Below, piece after piece: positions 25,065 through 36,799 of a DNA stretch of 64,000 nucleotides; within the stretch, counting starts at the first letter, position 1; the number at the start of each line of letters is the position of its first letter. Both the position numbers and the translations under genes were made by a program. The notes under the pieces are model-generated. The model was not told where the DNA came from. It saw nothing but the letters and a program-made list of their open reading frames with translations, and did not search any database. Source of the DNA: Antedon mediterranea (lineage: Eukaryota; Echinodermata; Crinoidea; Comatulida; Antedonidae); contig NC_092678.1 in assembly GCF_964355755.1 (NCBI RefSeq), positions 17,764,922 through 17,828,921 on the forward strand. Direction: 5' to 3'.

Positions 25065-25586
25065 CTAGTAGACCATTGTTCTTGAGCAGTGATGAGTTTG
25101 AATTAAAACAATAAAGGCACAAGCAGGGCCTAGCTGAACTTCAGGAAACAACAAGAAAAACAACTGCGATTTACTCCAAGATACGATTATTTCCACATAA
25201 GAAATTTGTGAATATATGGTGCTCAATTTGCTATTCCAGCATCCAGTAAAACTTATTTGATGAAAAAAACCATCTGCAAACAGATACGAAGTTGTTATGC
25301 ACAGAGCAATATAGAGCCGCCACATGGGCGCTGCAACCTCCTCTAGTAAAGCACATTGAAGGCCAGTAACGTCGCTAATAGTTCCACTGGAAATACGCCT
25401 TTTCACGATATGGAAGACATCTTCTTCGATGGATGACAAAATAATAATATGAGCAAAGCGTAGCCAATGGTTCTGTCCACAACAGATTGTGGACAAGCCC
25501 ATAATAACGACCATATTAATGTCAAAGGCAAAGTTACTAAAACATTCATAACTGATTAACGGCGGACAGTCAAAATGAAATTCCAA
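25065..25586 (-). other. Open frame in LINE 5' region (copy A)
   Basis: 173 codons are open on the same strand, directly upstream of ORF2. No ATG lies at the start (TTG), and I recognise no zinc knuckle, RRM or PHD pattern. It could be a decayed ORF1 or simply an open stretch of 5' UTR. Confidence 0.3.
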
Positions 25587-25857
25587 AAATGTTAGTCACC
25601 TTAAGCATACTATTTTGTCCCCTCCGAAGAAATGTATATTCAGTGGTTAGTTTGATTATTCTACATGTTGACTTACATAATAAAACCATCGAAACATGTT
25701 AATCTAAACTTTCACAAATGTGTGCTTATAATCATCTCGTTCGGTTTTATCAAAGAAATACTGTCAACATTCTAACAAATCTCGCCCTTTCTCCAAGTAT
25801 TATTCAATGTTAATTTAATTTAACAAAAAAAATTGATTAAACATGTAGATTATTTAT

Positions 25858-25988
25858 TATTTAAAAAGGCAACCAGTGAACGTTACTGGTGAGAGAACCA
25901 CTAAAACCGTGGCGTGTCTCGACATCCAGTCCATGGTGTTTAAAGTTAGAATACACTGCTCCAGGAAGACGCTACCTTAATCCACGTT
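25858..25988 (-). other. 131-bp conserved island, copy 2 (unit A)
   Basis: It has the same length as 13951-14081 and one mismatch, at 25905. The copy at 37689-37819 is its unit-B duplicate. It lies between LRR exon 7 and the LINE insertion on the gene's strand. Confidence 0.4.
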
Positions 25989-26883
25989 AGGGCAAATGAG
26001 CACTGTCTGTAAGACTCTGTTATGCAGAAATGTATATCAAATGAAAACGAAAAGGAAAGTCTGGAGTTGTGACTAACCATCTATTTCAGCCAAACAAAAA
26101 ATGGAACATACTCTATCGACAAAATAGGGACCAAATCAGAACCCATCAAGATCATATGTATAACTCGACTGCTGATAAATGACGAACGTAAGCTATTTAC
26201 ACGCTACCACTGTAAGGAGCTCGAAAGCAGAGATGAATAGATGAATGGATGATAAAATTAATAACTTGCACTACTATATCCTAATTGATAATGAAATAAA
26301 CATGAACTATATTAATGACATTACAATTGTTAACTGAACTGAAGTACATGATGAACAACCACTATTTAGTTTTATAATGAACTTCTGTAATATGAACAAA
26401 TTGAAACTACTTAATTTGTATTTTTACATTACTTTATTGTCAAAAACCAACGTAATAAAATATTAGAATATAGGCCTACAGCACCGGATATTTATGATAA
26501 CGTGATCTAATGATTATTTGAATAGACACCACACCTAGGAAATTGAATACAACAATTCTGTAGTCAAAATTAAACTGGTTTCTTGTGATAGCGTCAACAA
26601 GCATTATTGACATGAGTAGTGTACTCCATATTATTGGTATGATGTACTGTAAGTCCCTCCGGATATATTTAAAGTTACTGGACTTATTATTAATAGTTTT
26701 TCGTTAGTAAATTGACACTTTATACTGCCTTAGTAGGTTCCGATGAACCTTAGAATCAGGAAAAACTTCAAATATCATATCTTATATTATGTCTAATTTC
26801 ATAATTAACATGATTGCCTTGCAATGTAAATCAGCATTCTTTACATTTTTTGGATGCATACAATTATAAGAAGAAATACTTAC

Positions 26884-26955
26884 AGTATTTGCAAAGATGT
26901 TAAACCACCAAATACATTTGCAGGCAATGATTGTAAGTGGTTTTCGTTTAAATAT
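26884..26955 (-). CDS. LRR exon 7 (copy A)
   Basis: 72 nt, phase 2 to 2, acceptor TTGAAG and donor GTAAGTATT. It encodes LYLNENHLQSLPANVF then GGLTSLQI(L), with all consensus Leu, Asn and Phe positions intact. Confidence 0.85.
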
Positions 26956-28990
26956 CTTCAACAACAAAAAGAAACAAAAGTTAGTAATTAAACATTCACG
27001 AGCTGTTTTGAAGGATGTCGTCTTTGTTTTTGGACACAAAAGTAAATTAAAATATGTTGGCCGTATAGAATAGGTGTCTGTGGAAATTACTATATGGCCG
27101 ATAACGTTACGAACGTTTGGTTATTACACAAATGAAAATGTAAATAAAGTGCATGATCGAATAGTTTTAGGGTTCTAAGATGGAGAAATAGACATCAAAC
27201 TCGTCTGCTGTCATTCGTCTGAAAGTCAATATAAACGGTCAGGCCGTTATTATAAATGAGAAAAAACGTAGTAAAAGTGTAGTATTATACTTAAACTTAA
27301 TTTAAACTTTTCATAAAATGTCGATTGATGTTACGTATGAAGTGATATCCGGGAACATTGCGTCAAGTTTATCGAACAATTTGGGTACGAACTTTCAAAA
27401 ACCGCTTTATCATGCCATTAAGTAATTGTTCATATAAAGAATCGATTTTCCTATATCAATGTAAACGATTCCATGTGGTTCATGTTCTAAAAAAACTGCT
27501 ATTGTTAGCCCTGAAAAAAAAGAACCTATTATACTTTTACGGACCATTTTCGCTGAACACGTCGAAGATGTTGGTACTTAGCATTAGTTAGTTTTAAGTT
27601 GGACAAAAGCAGTTTATTAACTTTAAAAGGAGCATCCCAACCATTGCCTGGTCGGCGATCTTTTGACTAAACGTCCTAAATATATTTTTGAACAAACAAA
27701 GTTAAATCAAATCATCTGAACTCATATTATTAGTTAGTAAATTGAATTTTAGAAACATCTACACATATCATATATCTGTAAATCTGCAGCATATTTGAAG
27801 TATAAAATTATAAGAAAACACAGTATTTGCAAAGATTTTTAACCACATTTGCAGGCAATGATTTTCGTCGTATAAATACCTTGTAAATGTTGTAAATAAA
27901 CACAGGAGCTGTTTTGAAGGATGTCTTTGTTTTGGAAAAAATAGTTTCACTTGCGTATATGTCAATGATTAACATAGAGTGGTTGTAAAATAATAAGTGT
28001 CAGTGGAAAATAATAGATGCTGATGTTAACATGCTAATAAAAAAAAGAAGAGTAACATTACAAATGTAAGAGTTTAGCTTTATAATGTATTTGTAATAGG
28101 TAGTCTCTGTAGCAAGGGCAAATTCTCACCCGACTAAACATAGCTGAAATAATAGTTGATGTAGACCTAATCTGACCTACATGAATTTTAGAATTGAGAA
28201 TAACCAAACGAATTAAGAACAATTTTTACAGAAAATTGATGGTATAATGATGATTTATTTGCAGTTTAAGAAGTGACAGTATTTTCCCTTCTCTTATCTT
28301 ATCTTATCTAGGTCTACTGCAGAATGTGAACGGAAACATCCGTATACGTTTGACAAAAAGTATAAAAAATTACCTATAAAAAGATTGACCAGTTTATAAT
28401 AATCTCATAGCGCCGTTACACACTCACATAATTATTATTTGTTTGTACAATAATGTAAGCAAATAGACTGGAAGATACTAAAGCATTTTTTAAAAACTAT
28501 AACACAATACTACTGTTGTAAGGTCTATAACCCACAAGGGCTTTGATGTTACTGTAATGATCAATAACTGTACCATTAACATTGGTCAAATCAAGTAAAC
28601 ATGTTCCTACCAAGAATAACCTGTAATACAAAAATGTAAACATAATAATACAATTTTAATATAAATTTTATTGACAAAAAGAGAGATAGACGTTTCATTA
28701 CTATCATAGAAACATTTTCAAGATCAAGTGAATCCAAATCAATAATAATTATTTGCACTAAGCACCAAAGTTGGTGACATGAAATGCTACTGAGGGATTG
28801 AAATTAAATATTAAACGTCTTTTAATTCATAATAATACAACTTAAAACTATCATTTTAATTATTTTGCAAAAAAACAAAAAAACACACATATTTTATGTT
28901 TTATCCGCTTTGATTAAGAATAAATTGAATAATGTGTTATTGTTCAGAGTCATACCACAAGGCTTCAATTAAAAAAATATACTTTAACGT
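26956..28990. other. Intron sequence paralogous to 48.0-49.3 kb
   Basis: Segments such as GATTTATTTGCAG...AATGTGAA(C/G)G and TTTAGCTTTATAAT recur in the same order around 48220-49080. The LRR cassettes were therefore duplicated together with their introns. Apart from the dead LRR exon at 27822 I see no gene. Confidence 0.55.
27822..27879 (-). pseudogene. Decayed LRR exon (copy A)
   Basis: It matches the 26884 LRR exon over most of its length (TTTGCAAATACT at the 3' side, CATTGCCTGCAAATG in the middle). It has lost about 14 nt, carries a broken frame and has a donor changed to GTGTTT. The surrounding intron also resembles the intron right of 26884, so it marks an old single-cassette duplication that has since died. 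Confidence 0.6.
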
Positions 28991-28999
28991 ACTAATGTT

Positions 29000-31704
29000 A
29001 TAGGATCTAGTATGTCAACAAATTACACCAGGTATGTATGCAATATTTTACTCCAGAAGATGTTAAAATACTCAAGAATAAACTAGCTAAGTAACTGATG
29101 GGGGTGACAGTGTCGTATTAAAACGTCGTCAAAAAGTCGAGAATAATATGACCGGTATCTTATCATTTCTTATTAACAATAATGTTGAATTAAAGAATTC
29201 TGACATTTCCTGCTGTGAACTTATCTAAAATTGCAACTGTTGATATTGGGGCTGTAGATACTGCCTCGTTATATCGTGAGATAAACAAGATACCATTTGA
29301 TTTGCAGCTTGTAAAAGGAGATGTTGAGCATGGTTTTACTGAAAGACAACACATCAAGATTAAGCTGAATGAGTGTTATTGAACAGTCAAAACTTCATTG
29401 AACTGCAATAATGCTAGCAACGCCAAGTATTTTCCTAATGCTGTTTAAGTGATGCTTCTCGTCAAGGTACGTATAAGCAAAAGCCACAAAAAAGCAGACA
29501 CATGCCTTCCTTGGAATTATGTCCGTTGATACCACCGTGGATGGAAATCAATGCAAAAGTGAGTGCTTTGACTGTTAAAAGTGATGAATATGCTCCTTTA
29601 TTGTTGAGCTGTGATGCTAAATATAAAGAGAATATATACTTGGTCCGTCACTCTGGCCTGCTAATGCCATCATTCGTAAATATTATGAGCCTAGAATTGG
29701 TTTGAAAGATAATCAATATGACTCCAGCTTTAACCATACTGGTTAGTCATGGCTGTTCATCAAACTTGTGATGTCCGAGTAGTTTCATATAACTGTAAGA
29801 AATTAAAGTCTAAACAGAAGAAGATTATTGACTTATGCGAGACGTATGATGTTATTTGTTTGCAAGAAACATGGCTATGTTATGATGAGCTTCACCTCTT
29901 GGAAACGCTGTATATTGATTTTGACTGTTATGGCACGTCGTCTATTGATACCTCCGCATCTCTGGAAGTGTAGCTACATTGTTTAGAAAGAGTTTATATA
30001 GTTCTGGTAGGCTGTGAGAATCGGGGTTCACGTCTGACACGTTTACCTTCTATAGCACATAACACAACCAGTCGGTTGGACCATTTAGTTTCCACTCAGA
30101 GTTCTCATTCTAGTTTAAGTAATTGTAATTGTAGTTTTGCGTCAGGTAGTTGAGTGATTAGATGTTTTGCCCTACTAAGTAAAATTGAGAATATTTGCGA
30201 AAACATTCGCAAGTAGTTCTCGGGTGAGACTCGAACCCACGACCTCCAGATCACTAGCCTGGCGTTCATACCTCTAGACCACCGAGCTTGCGCTGATGGC
30301 CAGTGGTTAGATTCGAGCTCAAGTAAGCAGCGGGTACTGCACCAACAGGATTGTAATTGTAGTTTTAGCTATTGTAATTTTAGCTATATGATTTCATAGG
30401 GTCTGATCATTTCTCTATTGCATTTTGTATTAATGATGTTTTATGGGATAAGCCTATAACCCATGATTCAAGATAACGACAGACATAACATTGCAACTAT
30501 TGTTAACTGCAAGTCCGTTAGTAAACAGGATATTGATAAGTACACTTATACCACATGTATTACTTAATAGTCTTTTAATTAAGTCCTAAGCTTTCAATTG
30601 CCATAGTTTCTTTCTGGACGCACCAAAAGCGTTCGATCGAGTCAAATCTTATTTAAAGTTTTAGTTGAAAGAGGTGTGCCTATCTTTGTAGTTAGGAGCT
30701 TACGACACTGGTTTGATAATCAAGAATTTGTTGTTAAATGGGGACATTGTGTCCCTTCACTTTTTTTCTGTTATTAACGGTGTGCGCCAAGGGGGTGTAA
30801 TGTCTCCACTGCTTTACAATGTAGCCTATTATATTGACGATCTTTATGTACAACTTAGAGAGTCCAATCATGGGTGTACTATTGGTGATAACAAAGTTAA
30901 TTGTCTCAGTTACGCTGATGACATGCTTCTCATGGCTTCTTTTTCTATTGGAGTACTGAATCTCATTAATGTTTTTGAACTTTATGCTACGAATCGAGAT
31001 ATTGTGTACGGTACTATACAATCCAAGTGTATGTTTTTATGTGCTCGTGTACGTAAGTTACAAGGTTGACCTAGTGTTAAGCTAAAACACACTGACCTTG
31101 AATTTGTTGACTGTATAACATACTTGGGTCATGTGATTTGTAACTCTCTGAATGATGATAATGATAATATTAAGAAACAGTATCGAGCTCTGTGTATCAA
31201 AGCTAATGCATTATTCAGGACATTCTACAAATGTTCCGTTGAAGTTAAATGTCAGTTATTTAAAATGTTTTGCGTTAATGTAGGCCAATACTGTATGACT
31301 CTATGGAGTAAATTCCGTGAAGGTACTGTAAACTAATTTAGAGTTTTCTTTAATAACGGGTTGCGTAAGCTACTGAAAATTCTTAGTTATATCATGATGT
31401 TTTTTAACGAATAACGTTCCCTCATTCTATAATTTGATGGAACGCTATACATTATAGTTTTAAGAGCATAATTCATGACAGTTGCAATAGCCTGATTCAA
31501 ACCATAGTTAACGTCCTAGCACAATCCAACCTACTGTACAGTACATCAGCGTTGGTACAAATTGGTATTTTTTAGGATATTGTAAGTTGATTTGTGGAAG
31601 TTGCTTATTTAATTTCCTGGTTAAATTGTTTCTATTTTTGTTTTTTGTATGAATTGTAATGGATGTACTATCCGAAATAAAGAAAATGAATGAATGAATG
31701 AATA
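29000..31704 (+). mobile_element. LINE family A, decayed, copy A/B hybrid
   Basis: It shows broken coding in order: an upstream ORF remnant (VDIGAVDTASLYREIN, 29243 on), an endonuclease start (VRVVSYNCKKL, YDVICLQETWL at 29770-29890), GSDHFSI near 30395, reverse transcriptase with FLDAPKAFDRV (about 30620), GVRQGGVMSPLLYNV (30776 on) and LSYADDMLL (30906 on), then the C-terminus and (GAAT)n tail. Stops, deletions and a SINE interrupt it. The 5' boundary is approximate. Confidence 0.75.
30139..30349 (-). mobile_element. tRNA-derived SINE with 17-bp target-site duplication (copy A)
   Basis: It is flanked by ATTGTAATTGTAGTTTT at 30122-30138 and 30350-30366. On the minus strand 30220-30289 folds like a tRNA: A-box TGGTCTAGAGGTA, anticodon arm CCAGG-CTAGTGA-TCTGG (loop AGT), B-box GGTTCGAGTCT and a partial acceptor stem CTCGG/CCGAG. 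It is inserted in the family-A LINE. It is more likely a SINE head than a functional tRNA-Thr gene, because extra 5' sequence and the duplication bracket it. Confidence 0.75.
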
Positions 31705-31868
31705 GTGTACCGTCATTTTAAAAGTGATATTATTGGCTTAATACAACGTCATGGTATTTAGAAACAGTTAAACCAACCCTTAAATGCATAATTTCACAAT
31801 TAACCAGATTTACTTACAATTGTAAAGCTTGTTGTTACAAGTAAGGAAAAATGAGAATAAACACTTAC

Positions 31869-31940
31869 AGTGTAACCAATGACGTCAAACCAACAAATTC
31901 ATTTCCAGATAATGTAGTAATGTCGTTATAGCTTAAATCC
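31869..31940 (-). CDS. LRR exon 6 (copy B of 20038 exon)
   Basis: 72 nt, phase 2 to 2. It encodes LDLSYNDITTLSGNEF then VGLTSLVT(L). I see no difference from the exon at 20038-20109, 11,831 bp to the left. It lies just right of the LINE that contains the duplication junction. Confidence 0.85.
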
Positions 31941-32174
31941 CTTCAAAATAAAAACATGAATACTTGGTAAAATAACAGTTCACGAGTTGAGGTTTCCTTC
32001 TTCGGGGAAAAATTGTTACAGTTTGGTGTGTATTTCAGCGGACAAAATTGTGACCGTAAAATAATTTATCTGCATTGTACTGTTAGTGTGTATTACGTGT
32101 CAGTGAAAATTAAAGATGGTCGACAATGGTGCAAACATTAAAATATTAAAATTAAAATACAAAGTTTATCAATT

Positions 32175-32481
32175 GAGTACGTAGAACTAAAGATCCGAAG
32201 CCTAGTTGGTTGGAACTTGTTCCGCCAGAGATGGTTCCTGATCAAGTTAAAACTATCAAACACGTCACAGGAAGCGTGGACAAATGTGGAAAACGCGTCA
32301 AACGTCGAAGGAAAAAATTCAAACCTCCATCCATCTGTTATTTTTGGTAATGCGCACTCACTCAAAACAAGTGAAATGGCTGCAAATGTATTCGAATACA
32401 GGGACAGTTGCCTTATGGCGATCACTGAAACTTGGCTAATTTAATCTTTTCGGATCATGGATCAAAAACTTGTTCTTGTTA
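32175..32481 (+). mobile_element. LINE family C endonuclease fragment (unit B copy)
   Basis: Exact duplicate of 20344-20650. Confidence 0.6.
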
Positions 32482-33677
32482 TCTGGAAATATTAACATTA
32501 AACAGTACCAACGGAAATTACGATAATAAAGTATCTATTTTATTAATTTCGAAATACAAAGAAAAAATAACAACAAAATATCTATATTGTGCCAACAGAG
32601 GCCAAAAAGACTTATGTCCAATTAGGCGTGTCACTCTGACAGTGAAACAATTACAAGGTATAATTGATATAATACTAATTTAATGTTACTTTATCTCGTA
32701 TTATCATTATTTGCATGTTTTAGCTGTTTTTCATTAACTGTATTTGCATCATTATAACAATGTTTTATCTAGATTGACTGTAATCATGTTGTACTTTCCA
32801 TATCATATGATTTCTAGATGTAGATCAATATCTACGATACAATACAACCGTTAAATGACGATGATCCATGTATTCTGCTATATTTTTATTTTTCATTATG
32901 GCCGCCGATGGTGCTACAGTAACTGAATTAAAGAGTCTTGTTCGCAAACAATACCAAAATAGAAAAACTCAAAAAGAGTATAAGAAAGATTACGTTTGGA
33001 CGTATCACACATGAAACAGACAAGTATTCCGTAGAAGTATTAATTCCTAAAATAAAATAATTGTTTTTATGAGGCATAGAGTTAAACTGACGTTTTCATG
33101 AGAAGAAAATATATAATATTTGTTCTACGTGCACAATAAGCTTATTACAACACTATTGCAGATTATACGTACGGTGAATCGATGACGAGTCGGAGACGAA
33201 CCGAACGGATCATCCAGGATTTCTGAAAAATCTGGCCAAGTGCGCCCACTTTGCGCAGCATTGTACGAAGGCGTGTGTATATTTGTTTTCGTATCTAATT
33301 TTGGCTTTCAAAAATTGTAGCGCAAAGCAATCGCTACTCCTGGATCCGCCCGCCGGAATATTTTGACATAAAATGATAGAGGTTCAGACGTTCTGTGGTA
33401 CATTTAAATTGTATTATTTGTATGTTCCCTTTAAACTTCATCTTAATTTCAAATATAATAATATCAATAAAGTAATACTGTTTACTTAGAAGTGTGTCAG
33501 TTATCCAGCACTGAAGAAAACAAACTCAGAAAAAATTTAAACACATGTGACCACGTTATTTGAACATTTTAAAGCTAAGTGAGTTAATTAATGAGATGTA
33601 AATAATAATAATAATAAATGAAAACTTAAAAAGCGCCGGTATCCTCCACCCATGTGGCGCTCATGGCACTTTGTGCA

Positions 33678-34430
33678 TTAACAACGTGCGAGAACATCAG
33701 CGAATAGCGACGTCTTTAGGTTGGTCTTGAAACTGTTTAGACTAGTTGAGCATTTAACTGTTGCTGGTAAGCTGTTCCATACACTTGCGGCCGCAACGTA
33801 AAAAGATCTCTGACCCCACTGAATTTTCGCTCTACGCTCTTGAAGAAGGTTTTGTGACAATGATCGTAGGCATCTGCGGGATGATTCGTAACGATCCACA
33901 AGGTCAGATAAATAAGCAGGAGCACTGTCATTTAGGATCTTGAATACAAACAACGCAAGTTTGTACTTAATACGTTGTTGAACAGGCAACCAATGCAAAT
34001 CCATCAGGACAGGAGTTATGTGAGCGTTTGATTTTGTATAAGTTACAATTCTAGCTGCCATATTTTGCAAGCGCTGCAAACGTTGTATTTGAGATTTTGG
34101 TATGCCAAACAACAAGGCATTACCAATGTCAATTTTAGAAGTGACAAATGAGTGTACAATCAATTCAGCTGTTTTCTTGTTAAGATTACCGCGAATACGA
34201 CCAAGGTTCCTAATCGATATGCATGCTGCTTTGGATACAGTTGTTATTTGTGCTTCCATAGTGAGATTACTATCCAGCATGATTCCCAGATTCCAGACCA
34301 CCGATGAGGGAGCGATGTTAGAGTGTCCGATTCTGATATGTGTGATGTTGATTTTGGAGATGTTACATTTAGACCCGACGATAATAAACTCTGTCTTTCC
34401 ATCATTCAACTTTAGGTAATTTGATGTCAT
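33678..34430 (-). pseudogene. LINE ORF2 C-terminal part, frameshifted (copy B)
   Basis: 250 codons identical in translation to 21847-22599. Confidence 0.88.
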
Positions 34431-34447
34431 CCAATTGCGAACATCTT

Positions 34448-36799
34448 CTATAAACAGGCTTCCATCTTACTGATTGCTGCAGCAACATCCCTTTGCACTG
34501 GATTTACTGACACATAAATCTGTGTATCATCTGCATAGAAATGGAAATGTAGACTGTGTTTGCGAATAATGTCACCAAGGGGAAGCGTATAAATGGAAAA
34601 CTGGCCAGGCCCAATTACTGACCCCTGTGGTACACCATATTCCAGGCAAGCTTCATCTGAGAATGCATCATTGATACAGACTAGCTGACGTCTTCCTGTA
34701 AGATATGACTGGAACCAGTTAAGAGCAACACCATTTATGCCAATGCGATTTCTCAGACGGGTTATCAGTCTTTGGTGATCAACTGTATCAAACGCTGCTG
34801 ACAAATCCAACAACACCAATAGCGTTATTTTCCCATCATTCATTCCTTGTAACAAATCATTCTGTACCTTTAAAAGGGAACTCTCCGTGCTATGACATGC
34901 ACGGTATGCCGACTGGTAATTCTCATTTAAATTATGCTTTTGAAGATATGGAGTAATGCGTGATGTCACTACACGCTCCAGAGTCTTTCCAAGAAAAGAA
35001 AGATTCGACACCGGGCGGTAATTTCTCAGCGTGTTATGATCCAAGTTTTGCTTTTTTATTAAAGGACGAACGTGAGCAATTTTCAGTTCATCTGGCACTA
35101 TGCCGGTATTAAGAGAATGGTTAATGATTTCCGTTATTATTGGAACGACTGCGTCTATACACTTCTTCAGTATAGAAGTAGGAACTGGATCTAACCTGCA
35201 TGATTTTGTTGGTGATTTCATCAGAATGTTGCGGATCTCATCTTGAGATGCTGGTGTAAATGTTGTGAGATGCTGATGAACAGCTGTCACAGGCTCATTA
35301 AATGACATGTCATCAATCTTGAAGTCGTCTCTGATGATCTTGATCTTGTCTGTGAAAAACTGACAGAACCTGTTCGCAAGATCTAAGTCAGAAAGACTAT
35401 CTGAGAGAGGTGATACCTGGCGATGATGAAGGAGTTGGTTAACAATTTTAAAAAGTCCTTTCTGATCTGCTGCATGTTCTTCACACAAGCCAATGTAGTA
35501 GTTGGCCTTTGCCTTTCTTACCATGGAATTTACATTCCTCTTCTGTGCAATGTAAGCTTGACGATCTATTTCCAGATGAGAGATTCTCCATTTCTTTTCA
35601 AGCTTACGCTTTGTTCTTTTCTCAGCATAGATGTTACTGTTATACCAACTAGTGTTTGGTCGGATCTTTACTGTTCTCTTTTTCGGTGGTGCGTGTTTGT
35701 CAAGAAGTTCACTCAAAGTGGTGACATATAGTCGTACTTTACTTGATAAATCAAGATTTGAGAGCGAAGTTCCGAGATCAGACTGTGTGATATCTTTACA
35801 TAATGTCTCAAAATTTATAGCATTCCAATGACGAGTTTCGATGGATTTAGTGATTACGGGTGGCTTCTTGATAAGGAGATTACATGTGATTGCATAGTGA
35901 TCTGATATACCATCAATGACATTAAGGTTTGAGAAAACAGGAGGATCAGATGAACGAGTGATCAGCAAGTCTAATGTATGACCATGTCGGTGTGTAGGTG
36001 TAGACACATGCTGTTGAAGACTGCTTGCTACAAGTAGATTCCGAAAATGAATTGCATCTGCATCATTTGGCATATCCACATGGATGTTAAAGTCTCCAAC
36101 GAATAGTATGGGAGCCGGCTTCAATACATAGTGATCGACCAAAGTTGAGAATTCTTCAGTGAAAACATTTAGACTGCAACCCGTTGATTTGCTTTGAGAA
36201 CGATATACTGCTACGAGGAAAACTGAGGATGCATTGCTGACTATTTCCACATTTAGCAGTTCAAATGATTTTGGTAATAATCCCGTGTCATAACATTTAA
36301 CCGCTATGCTTTCCTTGTAAAGAAGTGCAACTCCACCACCTCTTTTAGTACCAGCACGGGGAGCATGTTTGAGAGAGTATCCGTTGGGTGTAATATTTCC
36401 TATAACTGATGTGTCTTCTGGTTTAAGCCACGTTTCCGAAAGGGCAACAACATCCAGATTATGTTCGATAACGAAATCCACAAATTCTGTTGTTTTGTTC
36501 CGAACGGATCTTCTATTAATACTGCAAAATTTAATATTGTTTTTAGATAAGAGAGAGTTTGATGATAAGTCCGGAAATGATAGATTGTTTTTAGTGTGTT
36601 TGTCACGCCCAGCTCTTGTACCACGCCTGGTTTTTCTTTTTGGCCTCCTTGGTAATAGGTGACTACTACAGCTACTGGAGTTCAACTTAAAAGATTGTAT
36701 AATTAAGCAAGATTCTTCAGGAAGTTCACAACTGTTATTGTTGTTGGTTACACAGCCCTGTAAACCATGAAGAAACTCAGAGCTATAGCTAATTAGCAT
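34448..36799 (-). CDS. LINE ORF2: endonuclease and reverse transcriptase (copy B)
   Basis: 783 residues, identical in translation to the protein at 22617-24968, including SETWL, VGDFN, GISDH and FYADD, and truncated by the same frameshift. Confidence 0.92.
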   Translation of the reverse strand: MLISYSSEFLHGLQGCVTNNNNSCELPEESCLIIQSFKLNSSSCSSHLLPRRPKRKTRRGTRAGRDKHTKNNLSFPDLSSNSLLSKNNIKFCSINRRSVRNKTTEFVDFVIEHNLDVVALSETWLKPEDTSVIGNITPNGYSLKHAPRAGTKRGGGVALLYKESIAVKCYDTGLLPKSFELLNVEIVSNASSVFLVAVYRSQSKSTGCSLNVFTEEFSTLVDHYVLKPAPILFVGDFNIHVDMPNDADAIHFRNLLVASSLQQHVSTPTHRHGHTLDLLITRSSDPPVFSNLNVIDGISDHYAITCNLLIKKPPVITKSIETRHWNAINFETLCKDITQSDLGTSLSNLDLSSKVRLYVTTLSELLDKHAPPKKRTVKIRPNTSWYNSNIYAEKRTKRKLEKKWRISHLEIDRQAYIAQKRNVNSMVRKAKANYYIGLCEEHAADQKGLFKIVNQLLHHRQVSPLSDSLSDLDLANRFCQFFTDKIKIIRDDFKIDDMSFNEPVTAVHQHLTTFTPASQDEIRNILMKSPTKSCRLDPVPTSILKKCIDAVVPIITEIINHSLNTGIVPDELKIAHVRPLIKKQNLDHNTLRNYRPVSNLSFLGKTLERVVTSRITPYLQKHNLNENYQSAYRACHSTESSLLKVQNDLLQGMNDGKITLLVLLDLSAAFDTVDHQRLITRLRNRIGINGVALNWFQSYLTGRRQLVCINDAFSDEACLEYGVPQGSVIGPGQFSIYTLPLGDIIRKHSLHFHFYADDTQIYVSVNPVQRDVAAAISKMEACL

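Larger units (their letters stand above)
21770..25585 (-). mobile_element. CR1/L2-type LINE, near full length, copy A
   Basis: The element encodes an APE endonuclease and reverse transcriptase and ends in an (ATT)n tail at 21770-21787. Its 5' end is placed near 25585, because homology between the flanks at 25590 and 13645 resumes there. No gag-like ORF1 is recognisable. The first 500 bp contain a 173-codon open frame (25065-25586) without a recognised domain. No target-site duplication was found, which is common for this clade. Confidence 0.85.
19213..31043. repeat. 11,831-bp tandem duplication, unit A
   Basis: Unit A carries a 5'-truncated LINE, LRR exon 8, a LINE endonuclease fragment, modules M1 and R4, a CR1/L2-type LINE, the conserved island, LRR exon 7, a dead LRR exon, and most of a second LINE. 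Every open frame and stretch I compared is identical to unit B at +11,831, except about three bases in the first 75 bp. Both ends fall inside the same LINE family. Confidence 0.9.

Noticed and set aside
30220-30289. Functional tRNA-Thr(AGT) gene
   Set aside because: The tRNA-like fold is bracketed by extra SINE sequence and a 17-bp target-site duplication and has an incomplete acceptor stem. A SINE head explains it better.
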